Source of the DNA: Heterobilharzia americana | Taxonomy: Eukaryota; Platyhelminthes; Trematoda; Strigeidida; Schistosomatidae | Reading direction: 5' to 3' | DNA length: 64,000 nucleotides | Assembly (NCBI GenBank): GCA_944470555.2 | Contig: OX104127.1 | Span: 55,894,140 to 55,958,139 of the forward strand | Notes under the pieces: generated by a model | Databases searched by the model: none | The model's input: the letters and a program-made list of their open reading frames with translations, nothing else | What the model was told of the DNA's origin: nothing | Made by a program: the position numbers and the translations under genes | Shown here: positions 41,880 through 55,095 of the stretch, piece after piece | Numbering within the stretch: position 1 is the first letter of the stretch | Layout: each line of letters opens with the position of its first letter

Positions 41880-44275
41880 AAGTAATAGATGCCTAATAGT
41901 TGGGGATCTGAATGCTCCACACAAACTGGACGGAGCTAACAGTTTCACCATCGGGTGGTTCCTTCGAAAATGACTTACTCTTGACGGTCTTAGAATCCGC
42001 TTTAGTTCAAAACGCAACATATACGACACGTTACGATTTTGAACACAAGCCATCGTTATTAGATTTAGTTTTAACCCATCAATGTGAATACATTCTGAAT
42101 CTATAACACTTCCCTCCATTAGCTAACGGCGACCATGTAGTACTAACTTTTGGTTTTCAGACTAATGAGTTTGATTATAACATTGCCTCCCCCTAAACCT
42201 AATGTATGGCAAGCGGACATTTCAAGTGTAAAGGATTGCGCAGTCAGTAAGGATTGGACCGTCGACAAGGACTCACTAATTGAGAATGCATGGAATAGGT
42301 TTTCAACTCTATTTGAAGAGGCAACGACGCCATTTATTCCATGGTCGACTCCACGACGATCCTCATATCGCCGTCCGTGGTTTAATAAAGACATTAAGAG
42401 ACTGTTAAGGCGGAGGAAACGTTCATGGGATTTGTTTCTAGAAACTAGGCTAAGTACTGTAAAGTCCGTAATCTCTGCAAGACTTAGATTACACGGTCTC
42501 GAATGTCCTACGAGAAACAGCTTGTGAGGGATTGCCAAAATTGTCCTTAAAGACTTTTCGCATTCATCAGAAGGAGGACTAAAAGAAAAGGCGAAATTCC
42601 CTCTTTGGCGACGGATGAGAAGTCCGATAGTCTGGAGGAATCTAATCTGTCCAAAGCTGAATGTCTGTCTGATTACTTTAGTGAAGTCTACTCTGTAGAT
42701 CATGACGATGAAGTGCTAAATAGTGGTGTCAGCACTGTTCCACTAGTAGATACTGTGTTCACAACAAAGGAGTCTTGCAGTTGCGCATTAACCTTAAACC
42801 TGGAAGATCCCCAGGTCTTGATGAGTTACATCCCAGACTTCTATCTTCGCTAGCAGACATCATTACTGAGCTAGTCACGGGTCTTTTCAATATGTCCCTA
42901 ACTCAGACTCGCCTCCCTCGAGACTGGAAAGATGCCATAATCAGCCCAATTTTTAAGACCGGTAGTCGCCATTTAGTGTCTAACTATCGCGCTGTGAGTC
43001 TAACCAGCATAGTTGTTAAGATTTTAGAGAAAATAATTCGTGACAGCGTACTAAAACATGTGGAATCAACCAAGCTTTTGGCACCACAGCAACACGGTTT
43101 TCATACTGAGCACTCCTGTCTAACTAACCTCCTTATCGCAAGAGAGGAATGGGTTGCAGCCCGTGGTTGTAAGCTGCCAATAGATGCCGTGTTTATAGAC
43201 TTCAGTAAGGCATTCGACAAAGTGTCGCATGTGAAATTACTGGGGAAGCTCTCCTCCTTCGGGTTCGGTGCTTCATTGCAAGCTTGGACTTTTTATACGA
43301 TAGAAGGAAAAGAGCAAGGGTAAATGGGACACTAACCGGGTGGAGTTCCTTAAGGAACAATCCTGGGTCCACTACTTTTCTTGTTATATATCAACGAATT
43401 GCCAAAAATGCCCAACTCTTCGGTACTGCTATTCGCCGATGATGTAAAGATTTGGAGAGCCATACGCAGTAATGCAGATGGGTATAAACTTCAGGCGGAT
43501 TTAGATGAACTAATAGGTTGGTTCAAACGTTGATACCCAGAAACCAACTCTAACAAAAGTGTAATAATGCACATAGGTCATAGAAATTGTTTCCAGTATT
43601 CCGTTGATGGTACACTACCACTCCCAGCCTTTGAACTAAAAGACTTGGGTGTTATCATTATTCATGATTTGAAAACCTCGGCAAGCCGTAATACAGCCGC
43701 AGCAAAGGGCTTCCGTATGTTATGGTCTTACCGCAGAGCTGTCAAATGTTTTGATCAGGACATGTTCAGAATACTCTACTCTAGTTACGTTAGACCTCAC
43801 TTCGAATAATGCATTCAGGCGACCAGTCCATGCCTATAAAAAGGATGTTGACGCACTCGAGAGTGTTCAAACGGTAGGTACTAAGCTTGTGGCAGGTCTT
43901 TCGAATCTGTCCTATGAGGAACGACTACATCAGCTAAACTTATTCCCACTGTCTTACCGTAGACGGGGTGATCTCACGCTGGCATTTCGTATTCCTAATA
44001 ATGCGTTCGGTACTGATATGTCCTGTCTTTTCTCCCTTGCTAGGACTGACTATCCCCGAGGGTATCACAAGAAAATTCTAAAAAAACCCCGATCGAACCA
44101 ACTTAGCGTAAATCTGCGTTTCTCCCATCGTGTTGTCAACGACTGGGACTCCTTACCTCAGCAATTGGTATCAGCACGTTCTGTCGACGCGTTCAAGTGG
44201 AAGCTAAATCTTCAAAGAGATATCTTCTGCAAGGATTAACACAGGCCAACTGGCCTACTATCCTTGTAACTGAAA
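41880..44275 (+). mobile_element. CR1-like retrotransposon, 5'-truncated, frame-broken
   Basis: It starts in the endonuclease with R-C-L-I-V-G-D-L-N-A-P-H (41890-41925) and L-L-D-L-V-L-T-H (42056-42080). The linker (42150-42770) has stops. The RT follows: K-P-G-R-S-P-G-L-D-E-L-H (about 42796-42830), W-K-D-A-I-I-S-P-I-F-K (42927-42960), Y-R-A-V-S-L-T-S-I (42983-43010), the catalytic F-I-D-F-S-K-A-F-D (43193-43220) and F-A-D-D-V-K-I-W (43431-43455, intact). The end domain reads V-V-N-D-W-D-S-L-P (44132-44158) and stops at 44239. Shifts lie near 43310 and 43800 and a stop at 43531. CR1-like elements are known in schistosomes (SR1, Pido); I cannot assign the family. Confidence 0.88.
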
Positions 44276-44809
44276 ACAAACGACAGGCCACACACTGAGC
44301 TCATTGTCAAGACTCAGAGCTAAATGTACTAAATATAGGATCAAATTCAAAGCCAAGAATCATCGGCCTAGACGTCGGAGATATGTTGCATATCAGCCCC
44401 TGCATTTGGCCCGACGAAAATGGTGACATGTGACTACTAGACAAGCTGTTCTACCGTTTACCCACCAAAATTTGTCCCAACCAGATCCTTAACAAAGAAA
44501 AAAAAAGAACTCACATGCAATTACAGGTGCGGCCAGTGGTAAACAGCAGCGAACAGTTACATGAAAAGGCTTCGAACGAGAACTGTAAAACAAGCTTCGT
44601 ACACCGCGGTTTGAGCGCATGAATGGGTTGTCATGCCATATCCAAGGTATCCAATACCCAGTGGCTTGCAAAGAGTATATCAAACTGACAGTTTTTAAGC
44701 GTTGTCTATGGACCCCGGAGGGTGACTCTTTTTATTTGATCCAGCTGCCCAGATCAGCGCAGAATCTCCCTACCCTTCCTTGCGTTTAGGTATTTGGGAT
44801 ATCAGTCAG
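44276..44809. other. No recognised feature
   Basis: Nothing is supported apart from an A-rich run at 44492-44507. Confidence 0.45.
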
Positions 44810-44905
44810 ACTACTTGAGATAGCTGTTGTTTGGAGTACTTGTATTATTACTGAATGATGATTAAAGGTGAAACAAAAACTTGGGCCACAACAGGCTTCA
44901 AACCA
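44810..44905 (+). mobile_element. SINE-E single copy
   Basis: 'ttgagatagctgttgtttgg' to 'gtgaaacaaaaacttgggcc' matches one arm of the hairpin at 24483-24555, followed by a degenerate box-B-like 'ggcttcaaacc'. Confidence 0.5.
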
Positions 44906-44929
44906 AGGATTGATCTACAAGATATGATT

Positions 44930-45215
44930 ATGATATGATAGTTTACGAGTGTTTATCGAATCAACACCAAACATATCCAGTAAAAGTGAATCTACACCTG
45001 TTCCAGGTATATAGAAAATTCCACTGCCCTTGTCGCCACAAAGAAGGGAATAACATAGGACCATCTAAACTCAGTCTCAAAGTTGTGGAGTTACTTGATA
45101 TGAGTAAGAATAAACTGTATCCGAAAAGTAAATGATACTGTTACACTGTGTGAAATTTATAGTAAACGGGCTAAAATGGAGTTACAGTCTACCATAGTGC
45201 CGAAATCTTGCTCCT
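44930..45215 (+). mobile_element. Penelope-like element 3' end, decayed
   Basis: It reads S-L-R-V-F-I-E-S-T-P-N-T (about 44938-44975), the tail of the PLE-1 protein, then P-x-x-x-V-Y-R-K as a counterpart of I-P-E-I-W-K. It ends with a block 'aatggagttacagtctaccatagtgcc' in two halves (45175-45201) that matches the PLE-1 terminus (35045-35066). Confidence 0.65.
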
Positions 45216-48200
45216 GTATCATTGTTTATGGGTTGTTTTTCTTTGTAGTTTGTAAACTGAACGTCTAAGAAGACTGTCGGTCTTCTGGGATGACCGATGG
45301 TTTGTTTGCGATTCTTATCTGTATGATGGCTTAAACTATAAAAGTTAGTAGAAATCAAGTGAATGATAAAAGGAAAGATTAACCGTGTGATGCAAAAGGG
45401 AATAAAGAGGTTGTCTACGCGCAGCAACACTTAGTGTCACCGGAAAGTCAAGACTTGCAAAATGATCGAGTGGTCGCAAGTAGGCTTCGTGGTGGGCTGT
45501 TGGGGTAAAAGGCTTCCCATGTAAATCAGTGGTGAAAAATGCACGCTCGTAGGTTTTTCTAATAATTTTCCGGACGAAACTATAAGGGGCGCAGCTCCAC
45601 CTACCCTGCTAAAGGCCTGCAGCGTGCGCATATTCTCGGTGAAAGCAAGTTGTCTGTTTCTGGAGCTCCACTTCCTCCGCTCTGGTGTGGCTGTCCGTTC
45701 TCGGTCAGCAGCTTTTCTGGACTGTTCACCTAGCGAAAATGTTATCTGCTGTTATAAAGTCACCTCGTTTCCTACGGGAGTTAAGTGCGAATATATCAAA
45801 TTACCGGAGATGCTCAGAATAAGTTTAGCCCCCCAACTCCAAGACATATTTCGTTGCACTTCACTGAAACCACTACAAAACGTCTCAGTCACGAGTAAAC
45901 AGTATGGAAGTCGCTGCCACAGGAACATCAAGATCAGGTCTCATGAAATTTGTGAGGATAACTGGGAAATTTTTAGGGCTAGAGATCTTTAGGAATTGTT
46001 CTGGTGAGGACTTGATAGGTGCAGAGGCCAGTCACTAATTATTCGGACTTTTTATGTACCCAAGAATATGAGACCGAGAAAGAACAACAACGTAGTCGGA
46101 TAGAATGGCATGAGTTCATGCCAAGATACCGATGCGTTCCAACTAACTAGCTAGAGGGTCGATTACGAGTGGCGCAACGTAACACTATAGCCTGCCAAAT
46201 GGCAAGGATGATCGACCGAGTGCCTCCAACTTAGCGAGTCCAGTTAAACTACGAAGGTCAGCATCAATGCTGAACGTCGTCGAACCCTAGGCTATTGATT
46301 CTGGAGAAGTGTGGGTCGCCACAGATTCATACTATCTTCGAGCAAGATATGGTAAAGCGTCTGTGTCTGCCAATATTTCTTCTTATTTTTTGCTGGTTTC
46401 TGCAGTGCTGAGAAAACTGAGGTACATCGTGCACTATTTCATTATGTGCCGAATACAAAATATTCTATTTTCCATGACAAATAAATCGCTGTATCGATAT
46501 GGCCTGATGCTGAAGGCATTTACAGAAACTCACGGAAGGAATTACTGTTCAGTATCGAATGAAGTTTCAGGCCGTTCATTAGGCGCCTCTCACGCCCAGT
46601 AAACTTCAAGGATTATTATTTTCATCGGTCACTGCTACTGATGGCTCATATGAATTCCAAGGCCTTACGAAGGCTGTGCTTGCTATTCGAATATTTCTTT
46701 GACTACATTCATCCGAGAATGTTTACTCTTATGCCTACAAGGGAAAGAGATGAATGGCAAAAAAGGAGGAAGCTCCCTCACTAAGGAGATTTCATGATCT
46801 AGTGAGCAGGGACTTCGTTACTAGGGATGCTAATAAAATTCAAAGAACTACGGTTAATGAGTGTAAGGATTTTTCTCCCTCTGATGGAATCAAAAGACGA
46901 GAAGCAGATGAAAGGAGAGAATCTCGACCGGCGGAAGAAACGAAAAATCTAGGATGATTGTCTCTTGGATCTTAGCCCCCGAAAGTAATGGTCCAGGCTG
47001 AGTAATGTAACGGGAATAGAATGTTTTGATCTATTTCAGGAATGTTGCTCTTCTCTGAGATCAGTCATGGTGAACCACAAGTATATAGGCTCCAGTTTTA
47101 AGTTGACACCTGAGCTAACATAAGTGTCACTGTTTGCTCTGAGATAACTTCATATGTGACTACCATGGGAATGGTCACATGTGAAAACATGGCATGTGAA
47201 AGGCCGCACCGCATATGGATGTGCAAAGAATAGCTTCCTAACTTTGTAGCACCTTATCTCAGCGATGAACGGGAATCACAAGACTTCCTGCTGAATAGCC
47301 CGACTCTCCGGAAAAATAGTTGGAGATGGCTGGTAGCAGAAGAACTTGTTGCAATATCAATTGACTGGGATAGTGTCAAAACATGAGCATCAGATAATTC
47401 GCTTGATCACAGGTCGGTGATAAACTTAAGTTCACAAGTTTTCATAGCACATACCGGAGCAACAAGGCGATAGGGTTCCGTTCACCCTATTAATTCCTAG
47501 CTAGGTATTCTTTCATGACCCTAAACACGCTCCACTCGGCACACTGCAATGCTGCACAAAAGTGTTCATTCTGCGTTCACTTCAGACTTACAGCCAGGTT
47601 GGAGCCCTGGCTTGACCACCCGCATGAAGTGCAGGCTACCTCAGTAGTACAGGTGTTAGTTCGAAAGCTCCTTAGGAGGGAAGGATCCCCGATTTGGAAG
47701 CCAAAGGTGATTGTCGGGCTGCACTCGTGCGCTGGACATTACTTCCGCTTTGCGTTCGCTCTCCAGTTTCAGACTTCCACAATCTGGTTTACACATTTAG
47801 GTCGAAAACATACCCACTCATATTCGTGTGCTGTGACATTTGACACCAATCAGGACCACCATCCTTCAGATTACTACAAGGGCAGTTATTATATTTTATT
47901 CTCTCATATTCAAGTTCACTGACGAGGCTGAGTTTAAAATATAACTATTAGCTCTCGTCTGTGTCACGACTAGACCTTTAAAGTCGCAATTTCACCGACA
48001 AGCGATACATTTTTTTCGTTGATGCAAAAGGCAATTTTTAAAGTTGACTTACAGTTGGGATATACATTTACTGTTGGGCAACCGAGCGCTCTAGATTTGG
48101 TTGGTTTCGCTTTTGGTTTGGGAGCTCTAGAGTATCGTATCTAAGTTGCGCGTTACTCGATGATCTTGCCATGACAATGCATCGTGAACAGTGTTGGCTT

Positions 48201-49289
48201 GAACCCGCGAAGTATCTACGGGACCCAGAAACCTAATTCCTACTTAACAGGGGCATTAAATGCGAAATCGGCAGCCACCGAAACTAAGACAGCTGACTTC
48301 TTCCCTTTAGGTATCTTCCGCAGTATGCCTCATAGTTTGGACCAAGTCATATGCAAGACGTCTTCATCCCTTGATCCCTATCAGTCGGGGTTCACGACTC
48401 TGTATCCTAGGGAAGGAGCAAATAAATTCCTCTCCCCACTATGGTTTTGGTTCAAATCACCCTAGGATGCGAGAACTTCATATAATTCACAAATTATAAT
48501 GACATTGTCTGAATCCAGTGAAAGAATAAAGGTGACACCAGATCCTAAACCATGTCGGACACGCCCTCGTATGTCGAAAGCTGGTGAGTGCCAGCAGCAA
48601 GCGTCATCCAAAACAACAGCTGCCTGAACTAAACTGATCCACGGTAGCCAGAAGGCACCACCAAACAGCCACGAAAATATCGGCCGATGCACACTGACAA
48701 AACGCACTCCAAGTAAGATTTATCAGGGTAGACGCCACTGAGGGTAGCATAAAGACAAAAAGCTGTCTAGTTTACTCGCTACAATAATCGGTGGTTCTGT
48801 ATTCAGTGACAATAAGTGCATAAATCGTTACACCTTGATGCAAGGTGATCTAACTGCAAATTACGGTTAGCGAACGATGGGAGTGACAAGTCCATTGTGG
48901 CCGAATGTTAAGTTATTACTTCGGCCAACCAGACAACGGTGAATCAGCATAAGAAAGCAGGCAACCTATCGGAGAAAAGCGACAGACTGTGCGCGTAAGC
49001 ATCAATCACTCATAAGTACTAATAATAACAGTTCATTTTGGATAGTGAGTCACATGAATACATGGCAATTTTACAAGCAATATCTGACTGTTACCGTTCT
49101 CGGTGAAGCTCGAAAGCGCAAGGACCGCGAATCACCGCTCCACACGTAGCCCGCGGCAATATGCTATTGTTTGAATATTACTGGTCACAAAGTTTGGGTA
49201 AAAACCAGTTCCATGCACGGGAGGGGTGAAAAGCAATGTAGACATCATTACTTGATACGTCAAGCAACCTGGCGACGGCGGTAAGACCT
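45216..49289. other. GC-richer region without recognised features
   Basis: Several open frames of 80-135 codons (45624-45992 plus, 47515-47922 plus, 48462-48707 minus) show no family motif, no matching splice pattern and no start context. The base composition is clearly richer in G and C than the first 41 kb. Confidence 0.4.
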
Positions 49290-49859
49290 TGACACACTTA
49301 GGTTGATATGGGCCCTATAGTCAGCGAGAGAACATAACAAATCAGATGCTGGGCGTAAATGAAGCTTAGAAATACGGAAACAGCAAGTTTGCTCTGTCTC
49401 CAGAAGGCATGCGACGCCAGATATAAATACTGGGGTAAATGCAGGGGAAAGCTGGGACCAGCATCGTTACCGCACCATGTGGTATTTAGTAGTTGTTCGG
49501 GTCTTTGTTGCTGAAAACAGAGCCGTTTAAGTGAATTAGACTGAAGATGCAGCTCACTTCTGCAGCCGTTGCAATATATAGGGGTTGATATGGAGGGTTC
49601 ATCACTGTACCATTCAACATACCTTAAAGGTAGGAGCTTCAGATGAGATAAATCTTGGCTGGCGTCGCTCTGTGGTGAGTGGCTTTCAGTAGGCAAAGAA
49701 GCTGGATGTTATAATAGGAGCAACTATTAGAACAACCAATAAGATGACAAATGCTACAGTCCCCACTGAGATGGAAAATCCTGGGTCGGCTTCGTCAAAT
49801 GATTATCTTGTGTATTCATTCGATTACTCGGGGATACTTCGACCTCTTCCCGAAGTCTA
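49290..49859 (-). other. Possible 3' flank or LTR of the BEL/Pao remnant
   Basis: Downstream of the integrase end on the same strand. A 132-codon frame (49696-49298) has no family motif. No second LTR was identified. Confidence 0.3.
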
Positions 49860-51540
49860 CACATTTGGCGCACACGTCGTTGAATGGAACCCTTTTCGTC
49901 ACTTGCAGTGTTACTTTACAGACTGAAACCACCAATTCCCTTTTGATACCCTGGATAACCACCTTTAGCCAACTTCCTCTAGGACAGTCTGGTTCAGCTA
50001 GGTGAGCTAATTCACCTTCATTCAGACTCCTTTCCAGCTTACACCACAGCAATGTGGACTGGAGTGTTGAAAACTAAACCTTTAACCGCCTTCTCCAAAG
50101 CAGATCGGTCAGATTTTTGGCCTTAAACCACTTATCACTTTCGTTGATAAGTCCCATACCCTTTACGTCAACTGACAGGTTACTTTTCACGAGAGTAGCT
50201 TTTCGGAAGTAAGCAAGGGTGGTCTATTTAAGTCTACTGATAATCTTGCTATGGAACAGTCGCTAGTTGTTCTCTCGCCTCAAATAGGTTTTTCACGTGG
50301 GCTCTCGTCTGCTGTCGGTCGCTCCTCTTAAGCAATCGTCAGAATCCTTCTGTCCTTCGGAGGACTCTTTTTTTCGCTCCACCCCTATGGCTGGCTCTTG
50401 GGAGTTGAATATTCAGCTGCATCCATGTGTTGTGGCTTTCTCTAGACGAAATGTAGGGTGTTTTTCTCTGAATCAGCTTAGCACCACTCTCGTGGCCCAG
50501 AGTGCTTCAGAGCACATTCTAAGAAAGTCGGGAAACCTTTTGAAGCATCATCGATACTGTCATACACAGTCAAAGAACCATTCCCATAGCGCACGCTGGT
50601 CGTAGTTATTATCATTCCAGTTCGTGCCACTTTTGAGATTTTTTCATTGTCAGCGCGGCAAAAGCTGGTTCGAGACGAGATATTCTATAGGTATACGAAC
50701 GAGCACAACTCTAGCTTTGTCGAATATTAGCCGAAAATCTTCATCTTCGCCTTTGTCAGGAAATATGAAGCTGCCCCATCACTTGAAGCATCACACAGCA
50801 TATGAAGCTGGGTCTTGACAGCTTCACCCATATTCAGTGATCTGGGTAGTGAAGTAATTCCTTGCTGCCATAATACTCTCATACATTTCACCCACTTTTT
50901 ATTGCTTCGTCCTAATCTAACTTTCGTCTGCAAAAATTTTAGATGATAATTTTGGCTGTTGATTTGACTGGAGCCACTAACCATAGTATCTCGCGCGTGG
51001 TAATAATATATTTCGGGTGATGAATTGTACAAACACATGCCATTTTTGCAGACTGTCTAAATCTCATTTCCTTGTTGAAGATGTAAAAGTTTAGAAGGAA
51101 GCATACCATCGAGCTATACAAAGTTTTCTGGAACATGCAATTGTTTAGATATTGCCCGCTACAAATATTGGATAAGAGCGATATCTTTAAACGACAGTGA
51201 TGAAAATTGGTGAGGGTATGATCACTCAGTATGAGAAACAATAGTGAGTCATGAAATCCGTAAGAGTATATTCCATATCGAACATTGAGAACGAATGAAT
51301 CCGGAGATATGTCTGTATTCAATAAGTTTGGACTGCCTACAGAGGGCCAATGAACCTGGAATGGACGGCAGAACTTCGCGTCGGGTAAACAGCCCATTCA
51401 TCTGACTGACGTCAAGGGAGAACGTCTCACCCGGAACATGCCGGTCTATTCCACAAGTCCTCCAAGTGGTGATCTCAGAATGATCGACTTGGACCGATCG
51501 TGCGACGGCGTCCAGATCCAGTAGAAAAGAAAGCAATGAA
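49860..51540 (-). mobile_element. BEL/Pao-type LTR retroelement remnant
   Basis: On the minus strand the first part (51536-51400) reads W-R-T-C-G-I-D and G-E-T-F-S-L-D-V, then L-F-T-R-R-E-V-L-P-S-I, which matches the start of the region after the RT palm in Pao elements. A foreign insert follows (about 51290-51020). Then come L-P-R-S-L-x-x-x-E-A-V and Q-L-H-M-L-C-D-A-S-S-D-G (50860-50785), the RNase H entry. A D-D-A-S-K-G-F block is at 50568-50548. At 50030-49900, E-P-D-C-P-R-G-S-W-L-K-V corresponds to the integrase C-terminal end. The integrase core is missing. Frames are broken. It annotates as an old, dead copy. Confidence 0.7.
51027..51102 (+). repeat. Dispersed repeat F, copy 1
   Basis: 'gtacaaacacatgccatttt' to 'gtaaaagtttagaaggaa' is closely matched at 59754-59828. 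It sits in the segment that interrupts the BEL/Pao remnant. Confidence 0.65.
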
Positions 51541-52084
51541 AATCAGTATTAACACACCTTTTTTGGATTGAAACCTACTTTAGACAGCCGACACCTCAAC
51601 TGTGTAATGATTCAGTGGACTGATTTCGTGTTCAGTGTATTAACTGAACGATCATCTATATAGGAGCATTGCAATATCACGTTCGTAATCCTTTTTGTAG
51701 CCCTTTACGATGCGAATAAGCGGAAATGGAGTGCAGCCGGGTAATTAAATTGCATCATGCAAGTGAAATGTTACTCGACACTCCTGTGTCTTTTGAGAAT
51801 CGCCGTCGGATAGCAGCCACATTGGGTTGTCTGGCGATCGTCCCCTCCACTTGGCATTCAGCAGCGAAACTGAGGTCCAGGAAACAGCCGTGCTTATCAT
51901 TTAGAAACCTGGGCTAGTTCACCTCATCTGCTTGACAGGAATACTCCCTACTCTAATCCCAGGTTGCAAGATGACCATTGTTTCTTCGGCGAACCTCTGT
52001 GGATTGGTGATGGTAGACCTGGTGCTAGACCTAAACGTCCGATCCAGCCCCCTTTCTGGATTATGAAGAGTATCCTCGAAAGGG
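51541..52084. other. No recognised feature
   Basis: No supported gene or element. Confidence 0.4.
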
Positions 52085-52585
52085 TTGACTCCCACCTCCA
52101 TCGTATGGTGGTTCGCCTTGTTTGTCCCTTTAAAGAACTTGAGGGTTTACTTCAGAGTTCATCCGCCTGCTCCAGAAGCTGGAGTAAAGATCGTCTTCGA
52201 CAAATTGTGTGGGATGCATTTTGTTCCAAAGTGGAGCACCGGAGTGGAGGAAGACTTGCGGTACCGTCCTACTAGACATGTGTCTATCAGAATGACAGCC
52301 CGAGACTCTCACAAGCGAGCTCTCAGCTTTGTTGATCGTCCTTGTAAAGGAGGCATTGTAAAGGTAGTAAGCTCATCTTTATGCGAAAACGAACGTCGTC
52401 ATGGTGTAAACGAAGCATCTGCTGAAAACTCCAAGTCAAAACAGGCTCGCTCACCTCTCCAAGCAGAAGCTATCATCAGAGGTAGGGTGCCCAGTCGTTC
52501 GTGTTCTGGTGTTTACGGGGTTGAACAGTCCAAATTCGATGAACCAGTGAGGCCTGGCGACGGAGACCCACGCCAGTGTTCATAA
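52085..52585 (+). CDS. Hypothetical open frame, 166 codons, function unknown
   Basis: This is the longest open frame in the 45-64 kb zone (166 codons). It is basic and Ser/Arg-rich in the second half, without a recognised domain, membrane segment or signal. A second plus-strand frame (51964-52275) overlaps its start. It could be a leftover of a retroelement first ORF, as the neighbourhood is made of such remnants, or chance in GC-richer DNA. No splice partners were found. Confidence 0.2.
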   Translation: MTPTSIVWWFALFVPLKNLRVYFRVHPPAPEAGVKIVFDKLCGMHFVPKWSTGVEEDLRYRPTRHVSIRMTARDSHKRALSFVDRPCKGGIVKVVSSSLCENERRHGVNEASAENSKSKQARSPLQAEAIIRGRVPSRSCSGVYGVEQSKFDEPVRPGDGDPRQCS

Positions 52586-54879
52586 TATTCGACCTTTTTA
52601 AGGTTCCTCGCGAGGTGGAGCAAGATCAAAGTGAGGTGATCTCTACCTCGATCGCCTCGGACCTGGAGTTGATTTCGATGATTACCATGATTTATTCTGT
52701 AGGTTCCCCCGCCCATGGATCATATTGAAGGGGATGTGAATAATAGTTTGCAGCCATCGGAAGATAATCATGATGAGGTAAATAGAATGCATACTTTGAA
52801 CTGGATCAACATGAAGTTCGTGATATGTGGGTCATAGATTCAGGCGTATAGGTACAGTCCGTGACTGAATACATTAAGAGGTGTCTTTGCGTGTCTGGAA
52901 TGATTTTGGCGGCCGGTATGGCGGAACAAATTATTTGAAAATCCCTTCTGAGCACCCTATTTGACAGTAGTGATATTTGTTTGAATACTTTTACCCTCAT
53001 TATGGATATTACGCTTTTGACCCCGGTGGATGTAATATTATTTTATGATTTGCTCGTATTCTTTGACGTGACGCTCATTGTTTGCCTTTGTTTTGGTTGA
53101 GGCCTACTGTTAATGCTTCACTCTGCTATTGCGTGTAGCTAGACTGTTGACAACATGGTATCGTTTCACTGTCCCCGACACTCCGTTTGGCTGTAGTCAG
53201 AGTTGTTCTGTGAAGCTACCGCTTGTATTTTGAATGTCTGCTGAGAACGTTTGTTGACTGGTTTGAGTCCTGTAGACAGAGTTTTGGTCCCATTCTGCCA
53301 GGGATGTTCTCAGTGATTCTCAAGTGTTTGAAAATTGTATTTGGTTAGCCAATTTTTTGGTTGTATGGCACATATGCCGTGCCAGGGAAAATTTTCGACC
53401 ATATAGTTACCCAGAGGCACTGTTGAGGTACTCTTGTAATTCTGATATAACTTATCGTTTAATGGTATCGCGGATCTACCTCAATTCCATCACAGACTTA
53501 TCACGTCAAAACGTATCTTGATATTGTTGAAGCATAAACTTTGGATGCACGCGACTCAAGGAAGTGCGGGAGACTATGCGGTAGAACGCGGCAACTTGCC
53601 TGGATCGAGTTGGCTCGGTTCCGTTGATTTTTTTCTCGGGTTCAGGCAGAAATAACTGGACTCTGGTGGTTAAAGTTACATTTACCTACTACGTGCTATG
53701 CTGTACACCGTGATGACAAGTCGGCTGAACTGTTCACTTGCGCAAGAATGCAGTCTTCATCCTTGAAAGTAGTGAATGCTGGCCATAATGTGCCTGACAA
53801 GAGCAACTCGCCTCTCTCAGGTGTTTTGGCGAATTTGTTGATGCGTTAAACTCCGGGAAGTGGAAATGGCATGCAACGCAGCTAACCGGAAACTAGAATA
53901 TGAAGGATATTGTTTTCACTGATGGATTACGTTGCTTTGGTATTAAAGTCGGTCCGGAGTTTCCAGGAAGCGATCACAGAGCGGTCTCCAGCTGTCTGTC
54001 TGCACTACATTAGCTTTAATAACCAACAGCAGTGTCTGGACTTTACGGAAATTCTAAGTGGGACCAGACACATTTCACATTGTGCTTCTGTAGTCATGGT
54101 TTTTATTTTACAACGACCCAATCCTCGAACAATGTTTGTTTTATAATTCCAGAATTATGGTCGTTGACCATGTTATCCCTACGGTAGGGATTCGAGAATG
54201 GACTACATTCCAGAAAGCGTAACTGACTGCACAGATAAGCACGCCACAAATTTCTGTCTGTCTAACGACGCTTCATTTCTTGTGCCACTGAAAATTGCCT
54301 ACAGAAATTTCAAATCAAGCTACCCTCAGAAATTAGCTGAACAAAACAGGTGGATAATGTTTTGTCAGTAGTAAAAGTCATAAAATCCAATATGAACTTG
54401 TCTTGAATGATTCTCTGATCATCGATCACCAACAGTGATGCTAATTGGAGCAAAATATATGAGCTGCCATGCAACCACTTCTCAAGCTCCCCCATGCAAG
54501 ATTGCGGTGTATTGGACACGCGAAAACCCGTTGCACTGGAACATTCTATAAGCATCGTGTCCTTTACGTAGTGTAAGACTTCTGGTGCATAGACTGCACT
54601 GAGAAGCTCGCACAATACCGGACCTGATCGACCATTTTCCGTTCTACCTGAGCGCAGTGACGAAAATATGCCCTTGGTCTCCTCAAAGATATTTTTGACA
54701 CGCCTTACGTAGGGATTTTAAACCGAGTTGTAAAAGTTGTCAAACGTATCTGCCAAATACAAAGCTGGCTGGGAGTCAAATATCTAAAAGTCCAGTCGCA
54801 CAAGTATTACTTCTGTGGTCCCTTGTATTACGGACAGGGTAGTCGTGTGAGAACCTATTAATTATACGCTGGTACATCA
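52586..54879. other. No recognised feature
   Basis: A minus-strand 101-codon frame (54615-54310) has no family motif. Confidence 0.4.
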
Positions 54880-55095
54880 GATACCTTCTCAGTCCAGCAT
54901 GGCTCCATCGAAGGTCGTAGGCGTTGTACTTGCTTACTGGAGTACACTGGTTAGGTTATTCGCAAATGCGAAGGTCCCCCGGTGCCCGCTGTATTTTTTG
55001 ACTTCCAGACAGCGATTGATGAAGCGCAACATAAGCGCTTAATTCCGGAGCCTGTATCATTTGGACTGACAGACCCACAATGCTTTACAATAAGC
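54880..55095 (+). pseudogene. CR1-like reverse transcriptase fragment
   Basis: In one broken frame it reads Q-H-G-S-I-E-G-R (54898-54921), C-T-C-L-L-E-Y-T, P-V-P-A-V-F-F-D-F-Q-T-A-I-D-E (54979-55023, motif A with the catalytic Asp), and K-R-L-I-x-E-P-V-S-F-G-L-T-D-P (55034-55075). Only fingers and motif A are present. Confidence 0.65.

Noticed and set aside
41652..42703. Minus-strand frames of 155 and 186 codons
   Set aside because: Both are antisense shadows of the CR1-like endonuclease and linker region.
45624..45992. 122-codon plus-strand frame
   Set aside because: Same reasons: no motif and no neighbouring exon signals.
47515..47922. 135-codon plus-strand frame
   Set aside because: It has no recognised domain, start context or splice partners, and GC-richer DNA gives such frames by chance.
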